The notes beneath the pieces were generated by a model. It was not told the origin of the DNA, did no database searches, and was given only the letters and a program-made list of their open reading frames with translations. Positions 32,179 through 43,226 of a stretch of DNA of 64,000 nt are shown piece after piece. Position 1 is the stretch's first letter. Each line of letters opens with the position of its first letter. The DNA is from Hemileia vastatrix. Lineage: Eukaryota; Basidiomycota; Pucciniomycetes; Pucciniales; Zaghouaniaceae. The position numbers were made by a program, and so were the translations under genes. The stretch covers positions 620,001 through 684,000 of the forward strand of contig JASXTE010000021.1 of NCBI GenBank assembly GCA_030280995.1, read 5' to 3'.

Positions 32179-32405
32179 ATTGAGGGTTTTCCGAATTATT
32201 GACGGCGCAACAATATTTGAGGTGTAATCGAGGGGACCATTGGTGTGCAAGTACCTGTAAAGGGCGAGAGATCAAGAAAACAGCAAACGTCATACGTGAC
32301 GTGACAAAAATTTTTGCTGCGAACGGGAATCATAGAGCAATAAGTGTTCTTAGTCCCAAAGGTAATAAAATAATTATATTTTAATATTAATTATTATAAT
32401 CTTTT
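32179..32405 (+). other. B1 leader, primer site and tRNA-complementary segment
   Basis: TGAGGGTTTTCC at 32181 is the primer-binding position; B2 has TGGGGGCCTTCCC there. At 32315-32331 TGCTGCGAACGGGAATC is complementary to a typical tRNA 3' half (T-loop and acceptor arm). B2 keeps more of it at 54350-54371. An inverted repeat ACGTCA-TACG-TGACGT lies between the two. Confidence 0.55.
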
Positions 32406-32896
32406 CAGTTGAAATTTGTCCTGATTAATTTAATTGTTCCAGTTGACAAATTTTCCTGACAATATTATTTTTAATTAATATTTAATTAATATTTAATTAC
32501 TTCAGTTGACTTTGAGTCCTGGTAGTTCAATAAATATTTTAATTAATAAAACTCATATTTAATTATTTCAGTTGACATTAAGTCCTGGTAATTAAGTGAT
32601 CAAGCTTAATAAAATTTTAAAATAAAAATTTATATTTAATTACTTCAGTTGACATTAAGTCCTGGTAGTTAAGTTATCAGTTAAATAAAATTTTGTTAAA
32701 TTAATAAAAATTCATATTTGATTACTTCAGTTGACAATAAGTCCTGGTAATAAATTAGTTGATTTAAATCCTGAAAATAATTAATTAAAAATTATTAATA
32801 AAAATTCTAACTTATTTCTACAGTTGATTATATTATAATCCTGGTTTTAAATTTTTTTATTAATAAATTAATTTTATTTAAGTTGATTTTTATCCT
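32406..32896 (+). repeat. B1 leader array of nine CAGTTGA...TCCTG hairpins
   Basis: Copies lie near 32406, 32440, 32503, 32569, 32646, 32728, 32757, 32821 and 32881, spaced 30-85 bp. The outer AGTTGA and TCCTG are constant. The inner bases change but usually stay complementary: GACT-TTG-AGTC, GAC-ATTAA-GTC, GATTTAAATC, and a seven-pair stem at 32826-32840. B2 has the same nine in the same order. This is a structured leader of the genomic RNA; its role is unknown. Confidence 0.75.
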
Positions 32897-33001
32897 GAAA
32901 AAAAGATTTTTTTTATTATTTATTTTATTTTTAATAAAAAATCAAAAATAAAGACTAATTAATCTTATTGTCTCTTTTCTTCATTTCAGTAAAATCTTAA
33001 A

Positions 33002-33680
33002 ATGACTGACCAAAGTGGTTCTGCTGCAAGTGAAGAAGAACTAGACTTGATTTACTATGATGAGCCTTCTTCCGTAAGTTCCCCTTTAACAAGAAAAACT
33101 TCTCAGACTAATAAATCCTTGCCCCAAACAGGATGTAGAGATGGAAGAAGTAGAAATCCTAGTGGACAAAACTAAGGAGCAGAAGCCTATAATAAAGCCA
33201 CCAGAAGAGCTTCCAAAAGGCTTCAAGATAAAAAAGATGCCATTGCCCCAACAAATAAAGAATCTGTCATCACACATAAAGGAGTTGAAGGCAGAAAGCT
33301 TGATATTAAAGGCAAGGGTAGATGCTATGGAAGAAAAGGTGAGAAGAACAGATACTTTTCTTCAAGAGAAGAAGAAACCTCTTCCTCCCAGTGATCAACA
33401 ACAATTGTCTCCCCGGTCCCAAGAGAAGGTGGAAGTGTCCAAGTGGCAGTGGGACTACCTGTCTCAAAGTCAGCATCAGTTACCTCAGGCAGGTCCATCA
33501 AGGCCCAACCAGGTCAACCCCACTCCTCCCCACCCTTATCAAGGAGGCAAAAGAAGAAGAAAGCCCAACATGGTGATACCCAGAAAACCCTGGTACGTCC
33601 CTCTATTGATTCTCAAGTGCCTTTTCTTGTGGCTGATTCTTTTCTTTCAGGTAAATCAGAGAGGGAAGAAGACACCTTGA
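33002..33680 (+). pseudogene. B1 ORF1 (small coiled-coil and basic protein), spliced
   Basis: Exon 1 (33002-33073) encodes MTDQSGSAASEEELDL and eight more residues. The intron 33074-33131 is 58 nt with donor GTAAGT, branch CTAAT and acceptor CAG. Exon 2 gives DVEMEEVEILV, a coiled coil (IKNLSSHIKELKAESLIL), VSKWQWDYLS and a basic tail with GGKRRRKPN and RKPW. B2 and C stop right after PW with TAA; here TAC replaces it and the reading runs on to 33680. The end overlaps the main gag frame by about 200 nt in the minus-one frame. No known family. Confidence 0.6.
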
Positions 33681-34369
33681 GACCAGTAGAGGCTGGGAGA
33701 AGTAGACAGATAACTCATGTATCTAATCCATTACTTTTAATTGCTACCTCAATGATTAACCCTGATATGGCTGTAATTGATGAAACTCTTGACCGTGAGT
33801 TCTATGAGAGTCTGGAAAGTTACTCAGTTTCCTTATTGAGAAACACTCCAGATGTAGCAAGAATTAATGATGAGTACTTGAGAGATATTATTGCCAAGCA
33901 AAATCATATAATGAACAATATGCAATTGACTCAGAGATATAATAGTTTGTTAACTGATCAGGGTTATCAAGCATTAAGAAGTGAATCACAGAGAGTCTCT
34001 GATGAATTGTCTCATTACAAGGCAACACATGAAAAGAAAGTTGCTTTATGGCAAAATATAAAAAATGATTTGTCAAAACTAAAAGATACTGTATCTACCT
34101 GTTGCCAGGAGGTGGAGATAGATAAGATGAATCTGAAGAGTTTGAATGTCCATTATTCATCATTACAAAATAAAACTCAGTTATCTTTTGCAACTATCAA
34201 TGAGAGTTTATCTAGTCTTCCAAGAGTGAAAACAAGACTAACAACCATTGAAGAAAAATTGAACTCATTGTTGAATGACATTTCTGTGAAGGAACATATA
34301 GTGCAGGATTCTGAAATATTACCTGTGGCTAGTTCATCTAAATTGAAATTATCCAGAAATACCTGTTGA
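33395..34369 (+). pseudogene. B1 gag, N-terminal coiled-coil part
   Basis: The main frame opens at 33395, minus one relative to ORF1, with no obvious slippery heptamer. After a Ser/Lys-rich stretch it has PDMAVIDETLDREFYESLES and a long coiled coil (SELSHYKATHEKKVALWQNI-like helices, then LKSLNVHYSSLQNKTQLSF). A small deletion near 34345 breaks the frame; B2 keeps the longer sequence here. It would form the outer part of the particle protein. First conventional ATG in frame: 33751. Confidence 0.6.
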
Positions 34370-35309
34370 TAACACTGAGTTTCCATCAAAGACTGATGAT
34401 GCACCAGGATCTGCAACAGAGGGATTAAACAATGAGATTTCAGCCCAATTAGAGAAATTACAGCTGCTTCTTACTCAGAAACAAGCTAGTAGGAAGGAGA
34501 CTCCTTCAAATAAAAAGAATTGGCCAAAACTTGACCAATTTCCTACATTTGATGGTGATTCCTCCTCTGATTGGCAACAATTTATTTGCAGAATTGATAA
34601 CTTTAAAAATTCTTACAAACTCCCAGATGAGGAAATTGTGTCCAAGTTAATTTCTTTGTTCACTAATGTTGCCCTGATGTGGTATGAATCTGTTCTCCTG
34701 GATGGGAATGACTACTCATGGGAGGATTGGAAGAAATTAATTAAAGCACAATTTGGTGGCTCCAAGTTCAGAATGGCTCAACAAAGGCAGTATGAGGAAG
34801 CTAGATATAGCTCTTCAACTGATAAACCTATTGAGTTTTTAATGAAACTTGTAAAAATCTTAAGTGCAATGGACCCAAATATGGATTTTGATTTATGGAA
34901 GGACAGGATCCTTTATAAATTACCAATGTCTCTGAGAGACTTGATAGTGGCTAGGACTGAGTTCTCCAAAGAACCCTCTTCTTTCATCAATACTTGCAAT
35001 GAGATCCTTCTAAACAATAAGTATGATGCCAGAAGATTCATTCCTAGGACCCCTTTGGAGAAACCCTCCACTTACCAACAGAAACCTCTGGAAAAGGTTG
35101 GTAAACCTTCTGCCCCTGTTGCACCAAAGAAGTATGCAACAAACACTTGCTTCAAGTGCAAAAAGCCTTGGCAGAAAGGCCATGTTTGTGACAAGAAGAT
35201 AAATCTTGTAGAACAAACAGAGGAGCATGCTGATGACACAGTGGCACTGGATGATACATCAAGTGATTGTGCCAGAATATTTCATATGAATCTCAACAAG
35301 AAATCTTGA
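34350..35309 (+). pseudogene. B1 gag, capsid and zinc knuckle
   Basis: Contains the retrotransposon gag core: KNWPKLDQFPTFDGDSSSDW, MWYESVLLDGNDYSWEDWKK, AQFGGSKFRMAQQRQYEEAR and LPMSLRDLIVARTEF. Then comes the knuckle CFKCKKPWQKGHVC (C-x2-C-x7-H-x-C). A one-base deletion near 35270 (gccagaat where B2 has gccagcaat) ends this piece. The product would package element RNA. Confidence 0.75.
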
Positions 35310-36053
35310 TGCTGGAAGAAGATATTCATGATTTAAATACTATTGATATTGATAATAATGCTTTGTCTACAGTTGAGGATGCTGAGATCATAAACAACAT
35401 TGAGGATAACTCAATTTTTATTGCCCCTCTCAAGGCACCAGTCTTGATTAATGGAACCAGCATTGAAGTTGTTCTGGATTCTGAAGCTGGAGGAAGTGTA
35501 GTTTCTGAAAGAGCACTTTCTTCAGTGGATCAAGACTACAAATCAAAAATGATGCCTATCATTTCTGAAAATTGGAGAGGTTATGGCTCTTTTTGTCCCC
35601 ATTGGTAAATACAAAGCCACAGTGTTCTTTAAATATAACCATGGTTTTGTAAGAGCTATTTGTGATTTTGTTGTCATGAAAAATGATAACTTGAGCAATT
35701 GGTTTATTGTAGGGAATGATATTTTAACCAAGTATGGCATAAAATTGGATCCTTCAAACCAATGTTTCACAATGGAGATGAATGGGAAGAGAAAATTTAA
35801 GATTTCCTCCCCTAAAAAATTATTGAAAGCAGAATTGAACACATGTAATTCTGTGGTTCAATATAAAGGAAGATCTAAAAAAGAAATGAATGCCCTTATG
35901 TCTGAAATTGACAATTCTTCTTTTGGAGAACAACTTTCTGGTGATGATAAAGACTCCATCATTAATTTGATAAAGTCTTTTCCTATGGCTTTTGCTCATG
36001 GATCACATGAACTGGGATTAGTTAAAGAGGAAATGAAACTTTCATTGTCTTGA
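35267..36053 (+). pseudogene. B1 aspartic protease and linker
   Basis: The protease region APVLINGTSIEVVLDSEAGG has Glu where the active site has Gly (C has LDTGAAGS at 41601), so it is dead. A frame change near 35590 is followed by GKYKATVFFKYNHGFVRAIC and VGNDILTKYGIKLDPSN, the protease C-terminal half. TGA at about 36051 ends the piece before RT. Confidence 0.7.
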
Positions 36054-37757
36054 CCATTAACTGATATACCACCTAGTTTAAAGAAGAAGCCTTATCCTGC
36101 TTCTCCCACAAAGAGAAAAGATATTGAAGACAATATTTCTTCCCTTTTAAAAATGAATATTATTGAAAAGGTAGTTGAAACACCTAAACATTGTGTTATC
36201 TCAACTGTCCTAATTCCTTATGAGAAATATAAATCCAGGTTATGTGGTGATTATAGAGCACTAAATACTTACACTGTTGATGATATCTACCCTTTACCAA
36301 GAATTAGCTCTATACATGCTACCTTACAGGGTGCTAAATATATCAGCTGTTTGGATGGTAACAAGGGATATCACCAGGTACCTGTCGAGAAAAATTCTCA
36401 GAACTTTCTGATGATTGCCACTCATATGGTAATTTATAAGTATATTAGGATTAAAGTTGGCCCTAAAAATGCCCCTTCAGTTTTCCAAAAAGTCATGGAT
36501 AACACATTCCATCAAGAGATAATTGAAGGATGGCTGATGGTTTATATTGATGATATCATTATATTCTAAAAAACATTTGAGGACCATCTTAACCACCTGT
36601 GTAAAGTATTCCAGAAAATGGATGAAATAAATATGACACTTTCTTTGAAGAAATGTAAATTTGGGTTTCATTCTTTAAAAGTTCTTGGTCATGTTGTTTC
36701 TGGCTTACAGATATGTGATGACCAGAACAAAGTGGCGGCCATACAACAGGTGAAGGCTCCTACTACAGTGAGAGAGCTCCAAGGTTTTTTGGGAATGTGT
36801 GGATACTATAGACAGTATATTAAAAATTACCATGTCATAGCTTTGCCGCTTACCCAATTAACTAGAAAGGATGTTGCTTTTGTCTGGAATAGTGAAAGAC
36901 AAAGAGCCTTTGACACTATGAAACACTGTTTGATGTCAGCACCAATTCTTGCTTTACCTGACATTAATCAACCATTTGTTTTGTACACTGATGCCAGTCT
37001 CATTGGTCTTGGTGCTGCCCTCCATCAAAAACAAGTGATAAATGATAAAGTTTCAGAAGAAGTAATTTGTTATATTTCAAGAACCTTGAGAAATAGTGAA
37101 TTGAAATATGGTGCTACTCAATTAGAATGTTTAGCTGTAGTGTGGGCTCTAGAAAAGCTTCATTATTACCTAGATGACCAGAAATTTGAACTTGTCACTG
37201 ACTGCAGTGCAGTTAAATCCATTTTAAACTTGAAGACACCCAACAGACATATGTTCAGATGGCAGTTGGCTGTTCAAGAATACAGAGGGAGAATGACAAT
37301 TATTCATAGGGCTGGTGTTGTTCACTCAAATGTGGATATTTTATCTATGTTACCTTTACCAAATAATGACTCTAATCCTACGTATGATCCTGAGGATGAA
37401 ATTATTCATATACATGGGATATATGTGGTTGATATGGAGGAAGAGCTATTACAGCTTATACTGGATTCATATGATAAAGACACTGACTTGAAAAAGTTAT
37501 GCACCATATTAAATGATCCAAAGAATGCTTCAATACAAGCATTAATTAAAACCCTTCCACCAAAGTACCAAAAAGCTTTGGAAAAAGGTAAATTTTCAAT
37601 TGATGAAGGATATCTATATTATAGAAGAAAGTTGAGTAATGTTATTCTTATTCCTCCTTCTATGAAAGAAATCATCTTGAAAATTTGTCATGATGACATT
37701 TTAGCTGGACATTTTGATCTTGAAAAAACAATGATCAGAATTAAGAACACTGCTTGA
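36054..37757 (+). pseudogene. B1 reverse transcriptase and RNase H
   Basis: A single frame with one TAA at 36567. RT blocks: CGDYRALNTYTVDDIYPLPR, CLDGNKGYHQVPVEKN and catalytic YIDDIIIF. The usual MPFGPKNAPSVFQ reads IKVGPKNAPSVFQ here. RNase H has LYTDASLIGLGAALHQK, QLECLAVVWALEKLHYYL and TDCSAVKSIL. The integrase zinc domain begins with CHDDILAGHF. The piece ends at TGA (37755), where B2 and C have Trp. Confidence 0.85.
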
Positions 37758-38984
37758 TGGGTTAATATTTCTGAAGACACAAAATTATATGTTGAGTCTT
37801 GTGATTCTTGCCAAAAATCAAAAAGATTAACTGGTAAAAAAGCAGGATTAATGCAACATATTGAACCTCCTGATGCACCATGGCAGATAATCAACATGGA
37901 TTTTGTAACAGGATTACCTATTGCTGGTAAAGACAGTTATAACTCTTGTTGGGTTATTGTGGACAGATTCACAAAAATGTGTAAATTTATCCCTACCCAC
38001 AAGGATGTTTCCACTAAAGAATTAGCTTTCTTATGGTGGTCTCATATGTTTAATACTGCTGGTTTTCCTAAAGCCATAATCTCTGACAGAGACCCTAAAT
38101 TTACTTCTGAATTTTGGATGTCTCTGATAGATGTTTCTGGTTGTGATCTGAAACTTTCTACTGCCCATCACCCTCACACTGATGGTTTAGCTGAAAGAAT
38201 GATTCAGACTTTAGAGGACATGATTAGAAGATATTGTGCCTTTGGCCTTGAGTATAAAGATAATGACAGATTCACTCATGATTGGGTTACCTTACTTCCT
38301 GGGTTAGAATTTGCTTATAATAGCACTGTTCATTCTGTTACTCAAAGAAAGCCTTTTGAGCTCTGGCTTGGATATGTTCCAAACACTCCTGCCCAAATTC
38401 ACAATTACAAAATACCTAAATTGGATATACATCCTGGCATAAAGTCTTTTCTTCAAATGCAACAACTTTGCAGAAATCATGCTCAAAAATGTATTGAAAA
38501 ATCATTTGAATATTAGATGAAGAGATGGGACAAATACCATAAAGAATACACTTTTAAAAAGGGTGATGAAGTGTTGATTTCTACAGTCCACTTCAACTTA
38601 CAAGGTAATAACAAATTGAAAGATCCATTTGTTGGTCCATTTGTTGTCAAAAGAATGATTGGAGATAATGCAGTTGAGGTTATTCTGTATTCTCCATATG
38701 ACAGAAAACATCCTGTTTTTCCAATATCTCTGTTGAAACCTTACACATCCAATAGTGATTTATTTCCAAAAAGTAGGGGAAGACAAAAGAAAACCCCAAA
38801 TAAAATCACTGAAACAGCAGAAATTAAAAAAATTCTAAATGACAGAATAGTCACTGCTGAAAAAGGTACAGAATACTTATTGAGATTCAAGAATAAGTTA
38901 TCTGAATATGATTCTTGGATACCTGGGAAGGAGATATCTAATCTTTCTACTCTACTAAAAAAGTATAAAAAGAAAAAATCATAG
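37758..38984 (+). pseudogene. B1 integrase with chromodomain
   Basis: Zinc cysteines in VESCDSCQKS. Catalytic residues in INMDFVTGLP, ISDRDPKFTS and HPHTDGLAERM. TAG at about 38514 (SFEY stop) interrupts it. The C-terminal part carries a GPF module (DPFVGPFVVKRMIG) and a chromodomain-like end (EIKKILNDRIV, EYLLRFKNKLSEYDSWIPG). Chromodomains direct integration to particular chromatin in chromoviruses. Stop at 38984. Confidence 0.85.
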
Positions 38985-39007
38985 CATTTTTTTTATTGTT
39001 TTTTTTT

Positions 39008-39019
39008 AGAGTGAGGGAG
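39008..39019 (+). other. Polypurine tract of B1
   Basis: AGAGTGAGGGAG lies immediately before the 3' LTR. B2 has the same sequence at 47395-47406 on the minus strand. Confidence 0.75.
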
Positions 39020-39816
39020 TGTCAGCCAGGCTACTAGACTTACCCAGTAAAATAATTAATTATTTTACTGAGTTGAAGCCACGCCTTTCTTCTTAATAAT
39101 AATTATTTATTTATTTACTTAAGTAGTACTTACAATTAACTTAGTTAAGTACATTAAGTAGTATAAATAAATAATATAAATAAAATGTCCCTTCCAATTT
39201 TTACTCCCTAACACCGTGCTCAAAAGTATATGTCAAAGGGAATAAAATTAATAATAAATTTATAATATATAAACTTTAAAACAATTATATTACCTCAGTG
39301 AGAGATCTGTAGTCCCGTGAAAGTAATATAATTGATTATTTATTGTGTAATAATTGTGACAGTCCAAGGAATTCAAACTTTTTTGCTAAAATATTTGATG
39401 CCCTTGTTGACGTACTAATTTATTATTTTCTTATGTCATTTATGTACACCTTTTTCTTTTCATTCTTTTCTCTCACACTCACAGTAGATGGTGTGAATTC
39501 CTTTTATTTTATTCTCTCATATTTTGCCTATAAAAGGCCTCTGATTTTGTGCCTTTCAATCCATTCTTTACCACTTACTTTTATTACTACATATTACAAC
39601 ACAAACTTATATTTTATACTTTATCACATTAGTATTTACAATAGTGTAATTCTAATCAATAGACTATAACAATATTAAAATTCTACCTCTTTTATTTGAG
39701 TAAAAAAGTCACTTAGATTAAGAAATACGTACCAGTCCTTGAGAGTCCATTTAAAATCTTTAAAACCCTTTAAAAACTCCGTACCAAATCTTCTAGACCA
39801 AAAGAGTACCTTGACA
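39020..39816 (+). repeat. 3' LTR of B1
   Basis: 797 bp, TGTCAGCCAGG to CCTTGACA, closely similar to the 5' copy; contains the empty site of miniature element 4 at 39261. Confidence 0.9.
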
Positions 39817-39821
39817 TAGGT

Positions 39822-42005
39822 AATGAAATTGATAGAGAGGTATTGGATATAATTGATAAGGATTTAAAAAATTATTCATTTGAAAATAACATGTTAAACT
39901 TGTCTTTCAATGAGGACAATGTACATAGTTTAATTGACCACCAGGAAGATACTATTAATATAAAAATGGAATTAAATGAATTAAATCTTGGCCCTGATGA
40001 TGAGTCTTCTGAATTGGACACAGAAGAAATTGAATATTTTCTAAAAGAAAACCCAATTGAATCAAAAATAATTAGTAAACTATTATTAAGAATAGAAAAA
40101 TTGGAAGAATTCTATAGAGAGTCCAACAATAATACAGAAAGTGTATTATTAAACCTCACAAAATCATTGAGTACAACAGCCAATAGGTTAAAAATGATTG
40201 AGAATTCAAATAATGAATTACTCAATGAAAACAAAAGATTAAACTCTGAGATTAAGAATTTAGAACATAAATTTGAACATTCTCAGAATATTATGGCTAC
40301 CATAGAGGGACATATAAAATTGTCTTTTTCAAATGTAAATAATACTTTAACTCATGTACCTGTAATAAAAGATAGGTTACAAAGAGTAGAAATTGAAGTA
40401 GCTAACATTTTGAAAAATGCTGAAAAAAGAAAAGATAATACCTCTTATGTGGAAAGAGTACCAGTTTATATGAAACACTCTGATAATAAAACAATGATTG
40501 AAAATGAACATAGTGTCATAGGATCTGAGAATATAAAATCAGTAAAAGATGAAATAAATGATCATCTTTCTAAAGTAAGTGAATTACTCAATATTCCTCA
40601 GGTTAGGGAAGCAAAAACTAGCCAAAAGAACTGGCCTAAGTTAGATCAGTACCCATCTTTTGACGGAGATTCAAAATCTGATTGGCAGAGATTCATACAA
40701 AGAATTGATAACTTAAAATTTTCATACAAGTTACTTGATGAAGAAATAAATTCAAAGTTAATATCTTTATTTACAGATGTGGCCTTATTATGGTTTGAAT
40801 CTGTATTGAGTGAGGGAATTAATTACTCCTGGAATGAATGGAAGGCACTAATTGAAAGGCAATTTGGTGGCCCAAAATTTAGAATCACTCAACAAAGATT
40901 GTATGAAAGGACCAGATATAATCCAAATGCTAGAGATAAACCCATGTTCTTCTTAATGAATTTAATAAAAATCATGAAAGCTATGGATCCAAAAATGGAT
41001 TATGAAGAGTGGAAAGAAAAAATAATATACAAGTTGCCTATATCAGTTAGAGACATTATTGTGGCTAGAACTGAAACCATCAGAGATACCTCTGGATTCA
41101 TTAAAATATGCAATGAGATATTATTAAACCACAAGTATGAAACCAAGTATAGTAATTACAAACAAAGTGTTAAGGTGGTAAGACCTACTACAAGTAAATT
41201 ACCAGTGGAGAAGAAAAAACCTTCAGCTCCCCTTGTCCCTAAGAGACAAGAGAATAACACTTGTTACAAATGTAATGAACCTTGGGTTAAGGGTCACATG
41301 TGTAAGAAGAGAATAAATGTTATTGAAACCTCCCAGAATTCTGAACCAAGTAATCATGAAGATGAAAATGTGGAATCCAGTGAGGATTGTAAAATTAACA
41401 TATCTTACAGTGATGATGAAAATGAGATATTTGTATTAGAACAGGATATAATTTTCCTGGATGATGCTATACCTCATACATATACATCTTTAACTATCAT
41501 TGAAGAAGCTGAAATAATTAAAGATGTATCTCATGATACTTACAAAATAACACCTATCAGAGCACCTGTTATTAAATGTGGAAGAGAAATGAATGCCATT
41601 CTTGACACTGGGGCTGCAGGTAGTGTAATTTCTATTAATACATTAATGAAACTTGACAGTAAGTATAAGGAAAAACTAGAACCTGTTCAAACAAAGAACT
41701 GGAGGGGTTTTGGTTCAATATCAAATCCAATTGGCAAATACAAAACTGCTGTATTCTTTAAATATAATAATGGATATGTAAGAGCAGTTTGTGAATTTGT
41801 AGTAATGGATAATAATAATTGTATTGATTGGTTTATTATTGGCAATGATTTATTGACAAAATTTGGAATTAAACTAGATCCTGCAAACAGTTGTTTCATC
41901 ATAGGAGTGAATGGTAAGAGAAAATTCAAGATATGTTCTGAAAATTCAGTGTATGCCATTTCTCCTAGAGAAGAACAACTACAAGGTGGAAGAACCACCA
42001 ATTAA
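39822..42005 (+). CDS. Element C Gag-protease
   Basis: The frame is continuous with the segment left of B1 (ends NELLIG at 31117), so no start lies here; the TTG at 39843 is not a true start. The N-terminal 200 residues are acidic then coiled coil (RIEKLEEFYRESNN, ENKRLNSEIKNLEHKF). The gag core follows (WPKLDQYPSFDGDSKSDW, LWFESVLSEGINYSWNEW, FGGPKFRITQQR). The zinc knuckle is CYKCNEPWVKGHMC (41262-41303) and the protease active site LDTGAAGS (41601-41624). TAA at 42003-42005 stops it before RT; B1 and B2 do not share this stop. Confidence 0.8.
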   Translation, partial: NEIDREVLDIIDKDLKNYSFENNMLNLSFNEDNVHSLIDHQEDTINIKMELNELNLGPDDESSELDTEEIEYFLKENPIESKIISKLLLRIEKLEEFYRESNNNTESVLLNLTKSLSTTANRLKMIENSNNELLNENKRLNSEIKNLEHKFEHSQNIMATIEGHIKLSFSNVNNTLTHVPVIKDRLQRVEIEVANILKNAEKRKDNTSYVERVPVYMKHSDNKTMIENEHSVIGSENIKSVKDEINDHLSKVSELLNIPQVREAKTSQKNWPKLDQYPSFDGDSKSDWQRFIQRIDNLKFSYKLLDEEINSKLISLFTDVALLWFESVLSEGINYSWNEWKALIERQFGGPKFRITQQRLYERTRYNPNARDKPMFFLMNLIKIMKAMDPKMDYEEWKEKIIYKLPISVRDIIVARTETIRDTSGFIKICNEILLNHKYETKYSNYKQSVKVVRPTTSKLPVEKKKPSAPLVPKRQENNTCYKCNEPWVKGHMCKKRINVIETSQNSEPSNHEDENVESSEDCKINISYSDDENEIFVLEQDIIFLDDAIPHTYTSLTIIEEAEIIKDVSHDTYKITPIRAPVIKCGREMNAILDTGAAGSVISINTLMKLDSKYKEKLEPVQTKNWRGFGSISNPIGKYKTAVFFKYNNGYVRAVCEFVVMDNNNCIDWFIIGNDLLTKFGIKLDPANSCFIIGVNGKRKFKICSENSVYAISPREEQLQGGRTTN

Positions 42006-43226
42006 ATGGTTGAATTGGAGAATAAAATCCAAAAGGCCTCTTTCAGTCCTCAACTCTCAAAAATTGAAGAAGAAAATATTTTGAGATTGATTAAATCATA
42101 TCCTATGGCATTTGCTCATGGTTCAAATGAACTAGGATTGGTCAAAGACCATGAGATGAAAATCTCTCTAAGCTGTGATTTGGATAATATTCTTGGCAGC
42201 CTAAAAAAGAAACCTTACCCAGCATCTCCTGCAAAAAGGAAAGATATTGAAGACAATATAAAAATGTTGTTGGAAATGGGTATTGTTGAAAAAGTGGACA
42301 CGACACCTAATTATTGTGTCATTTCATCAGTATTGATCTCTTATGAGAAATATAAGGCAAGATTATGCGGTGATTATAGTGCTCTGAATACATACACAGT
42401 AGATGATATTTACCCTTTACCAAGGATAGCTTCTATCCATGCTACTTTACAAGGAGAAAAATATATTTTCTGTCTGGATGGAAACAAAGGTTACCACCAG
42501 ATTCCTGTGGAAAGAAATTCTCAAAATTACTTATTAATAACCACACATATGGGTATATATAAGTATGTGAGAATGCCATTTGGCCCAAAGAATGTGCCTT
42601 CAGTCTTCCAAAAATTGATGGATAGTGTTTTTCATCAGGAAATGGTTGAAGGATGGCTATTGGTCTATATTGATGACATCATAGTGTTTTCAAAAACATA
42701 TGATGAACATTTAAATCACCTGAAAAGAATCTTTCAAAGAATGGATGAAATTAATATGACAATTGCATTAAAGAAATATAAATTTGGATTCCAATCTTTG
42801 AAAGTACTTGGACATGTTGTATCTGGATTACAAATTTGTGTTGACCAGAATAAGGTGGCAGCAATAAAAAACATTGGTATACCTAAGAATGTCAAAGAAA
42901 TTCAAAGTTTTTTGGGTATGTGTGGATATTATAGACAATATATTCAAAATTACCAGTCTATTGCAGCTCCTTTGACAACATTAATCAGGAAAAATGAGGT
43001 TTTCATTTGGAATAATGAAAGACAACACGCCTGTAATAAATTAAAGGAATGTTTAATGACAGCTCCAATTTTGGGACTGCCAGATTTCACCTTACCTTTT
43101 ATCTTGTACACTGATGCAAGCTTCATAGGTTTAGGTGCTGCTTTACAGCAAAAACAGATAATAAATGGAAAATTATCTGAAGTAGTTATCTGTTATATAT
43201 CCAGAACCTTAAAAAAACTGAATTAA
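42006..43226 (+). pseudogene. Element C reverse transcriptase and RNase H start
   Basis: It shares the frame of the preceding ORF across the single stop. RT motifs: CGDYSALNTYTVDDIYPLPR, GNKGYHQIPVERNSQ, MPFGPKNVPSVFQ and YIDDIIVF. RNase H start: LYTDASFIGLGAALQQK. The frame is lost in an A-run near 43209 (LKK then a shift). The catalytic residues of RT look intact. Confidence 0.85.

Larger units (their letters stand above)
31118..39816 (+). mobile_element. Element B1: chromovirus-type Ty3 retrotransposon
   Basis: It is inserted in element C with a perfect 5-bp duplication TAGGT (31113-31117 and 39817-39821). Both LTRs are 797 bp once the miniature element in the left one is removed. The coding order equals that of C and B2. 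It carries several nonsense codons and small deletions, so it is not active. The reading frame of C passes cleanly across the insertion (NELLIG then NEIDRE). Confidence 0.9.
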
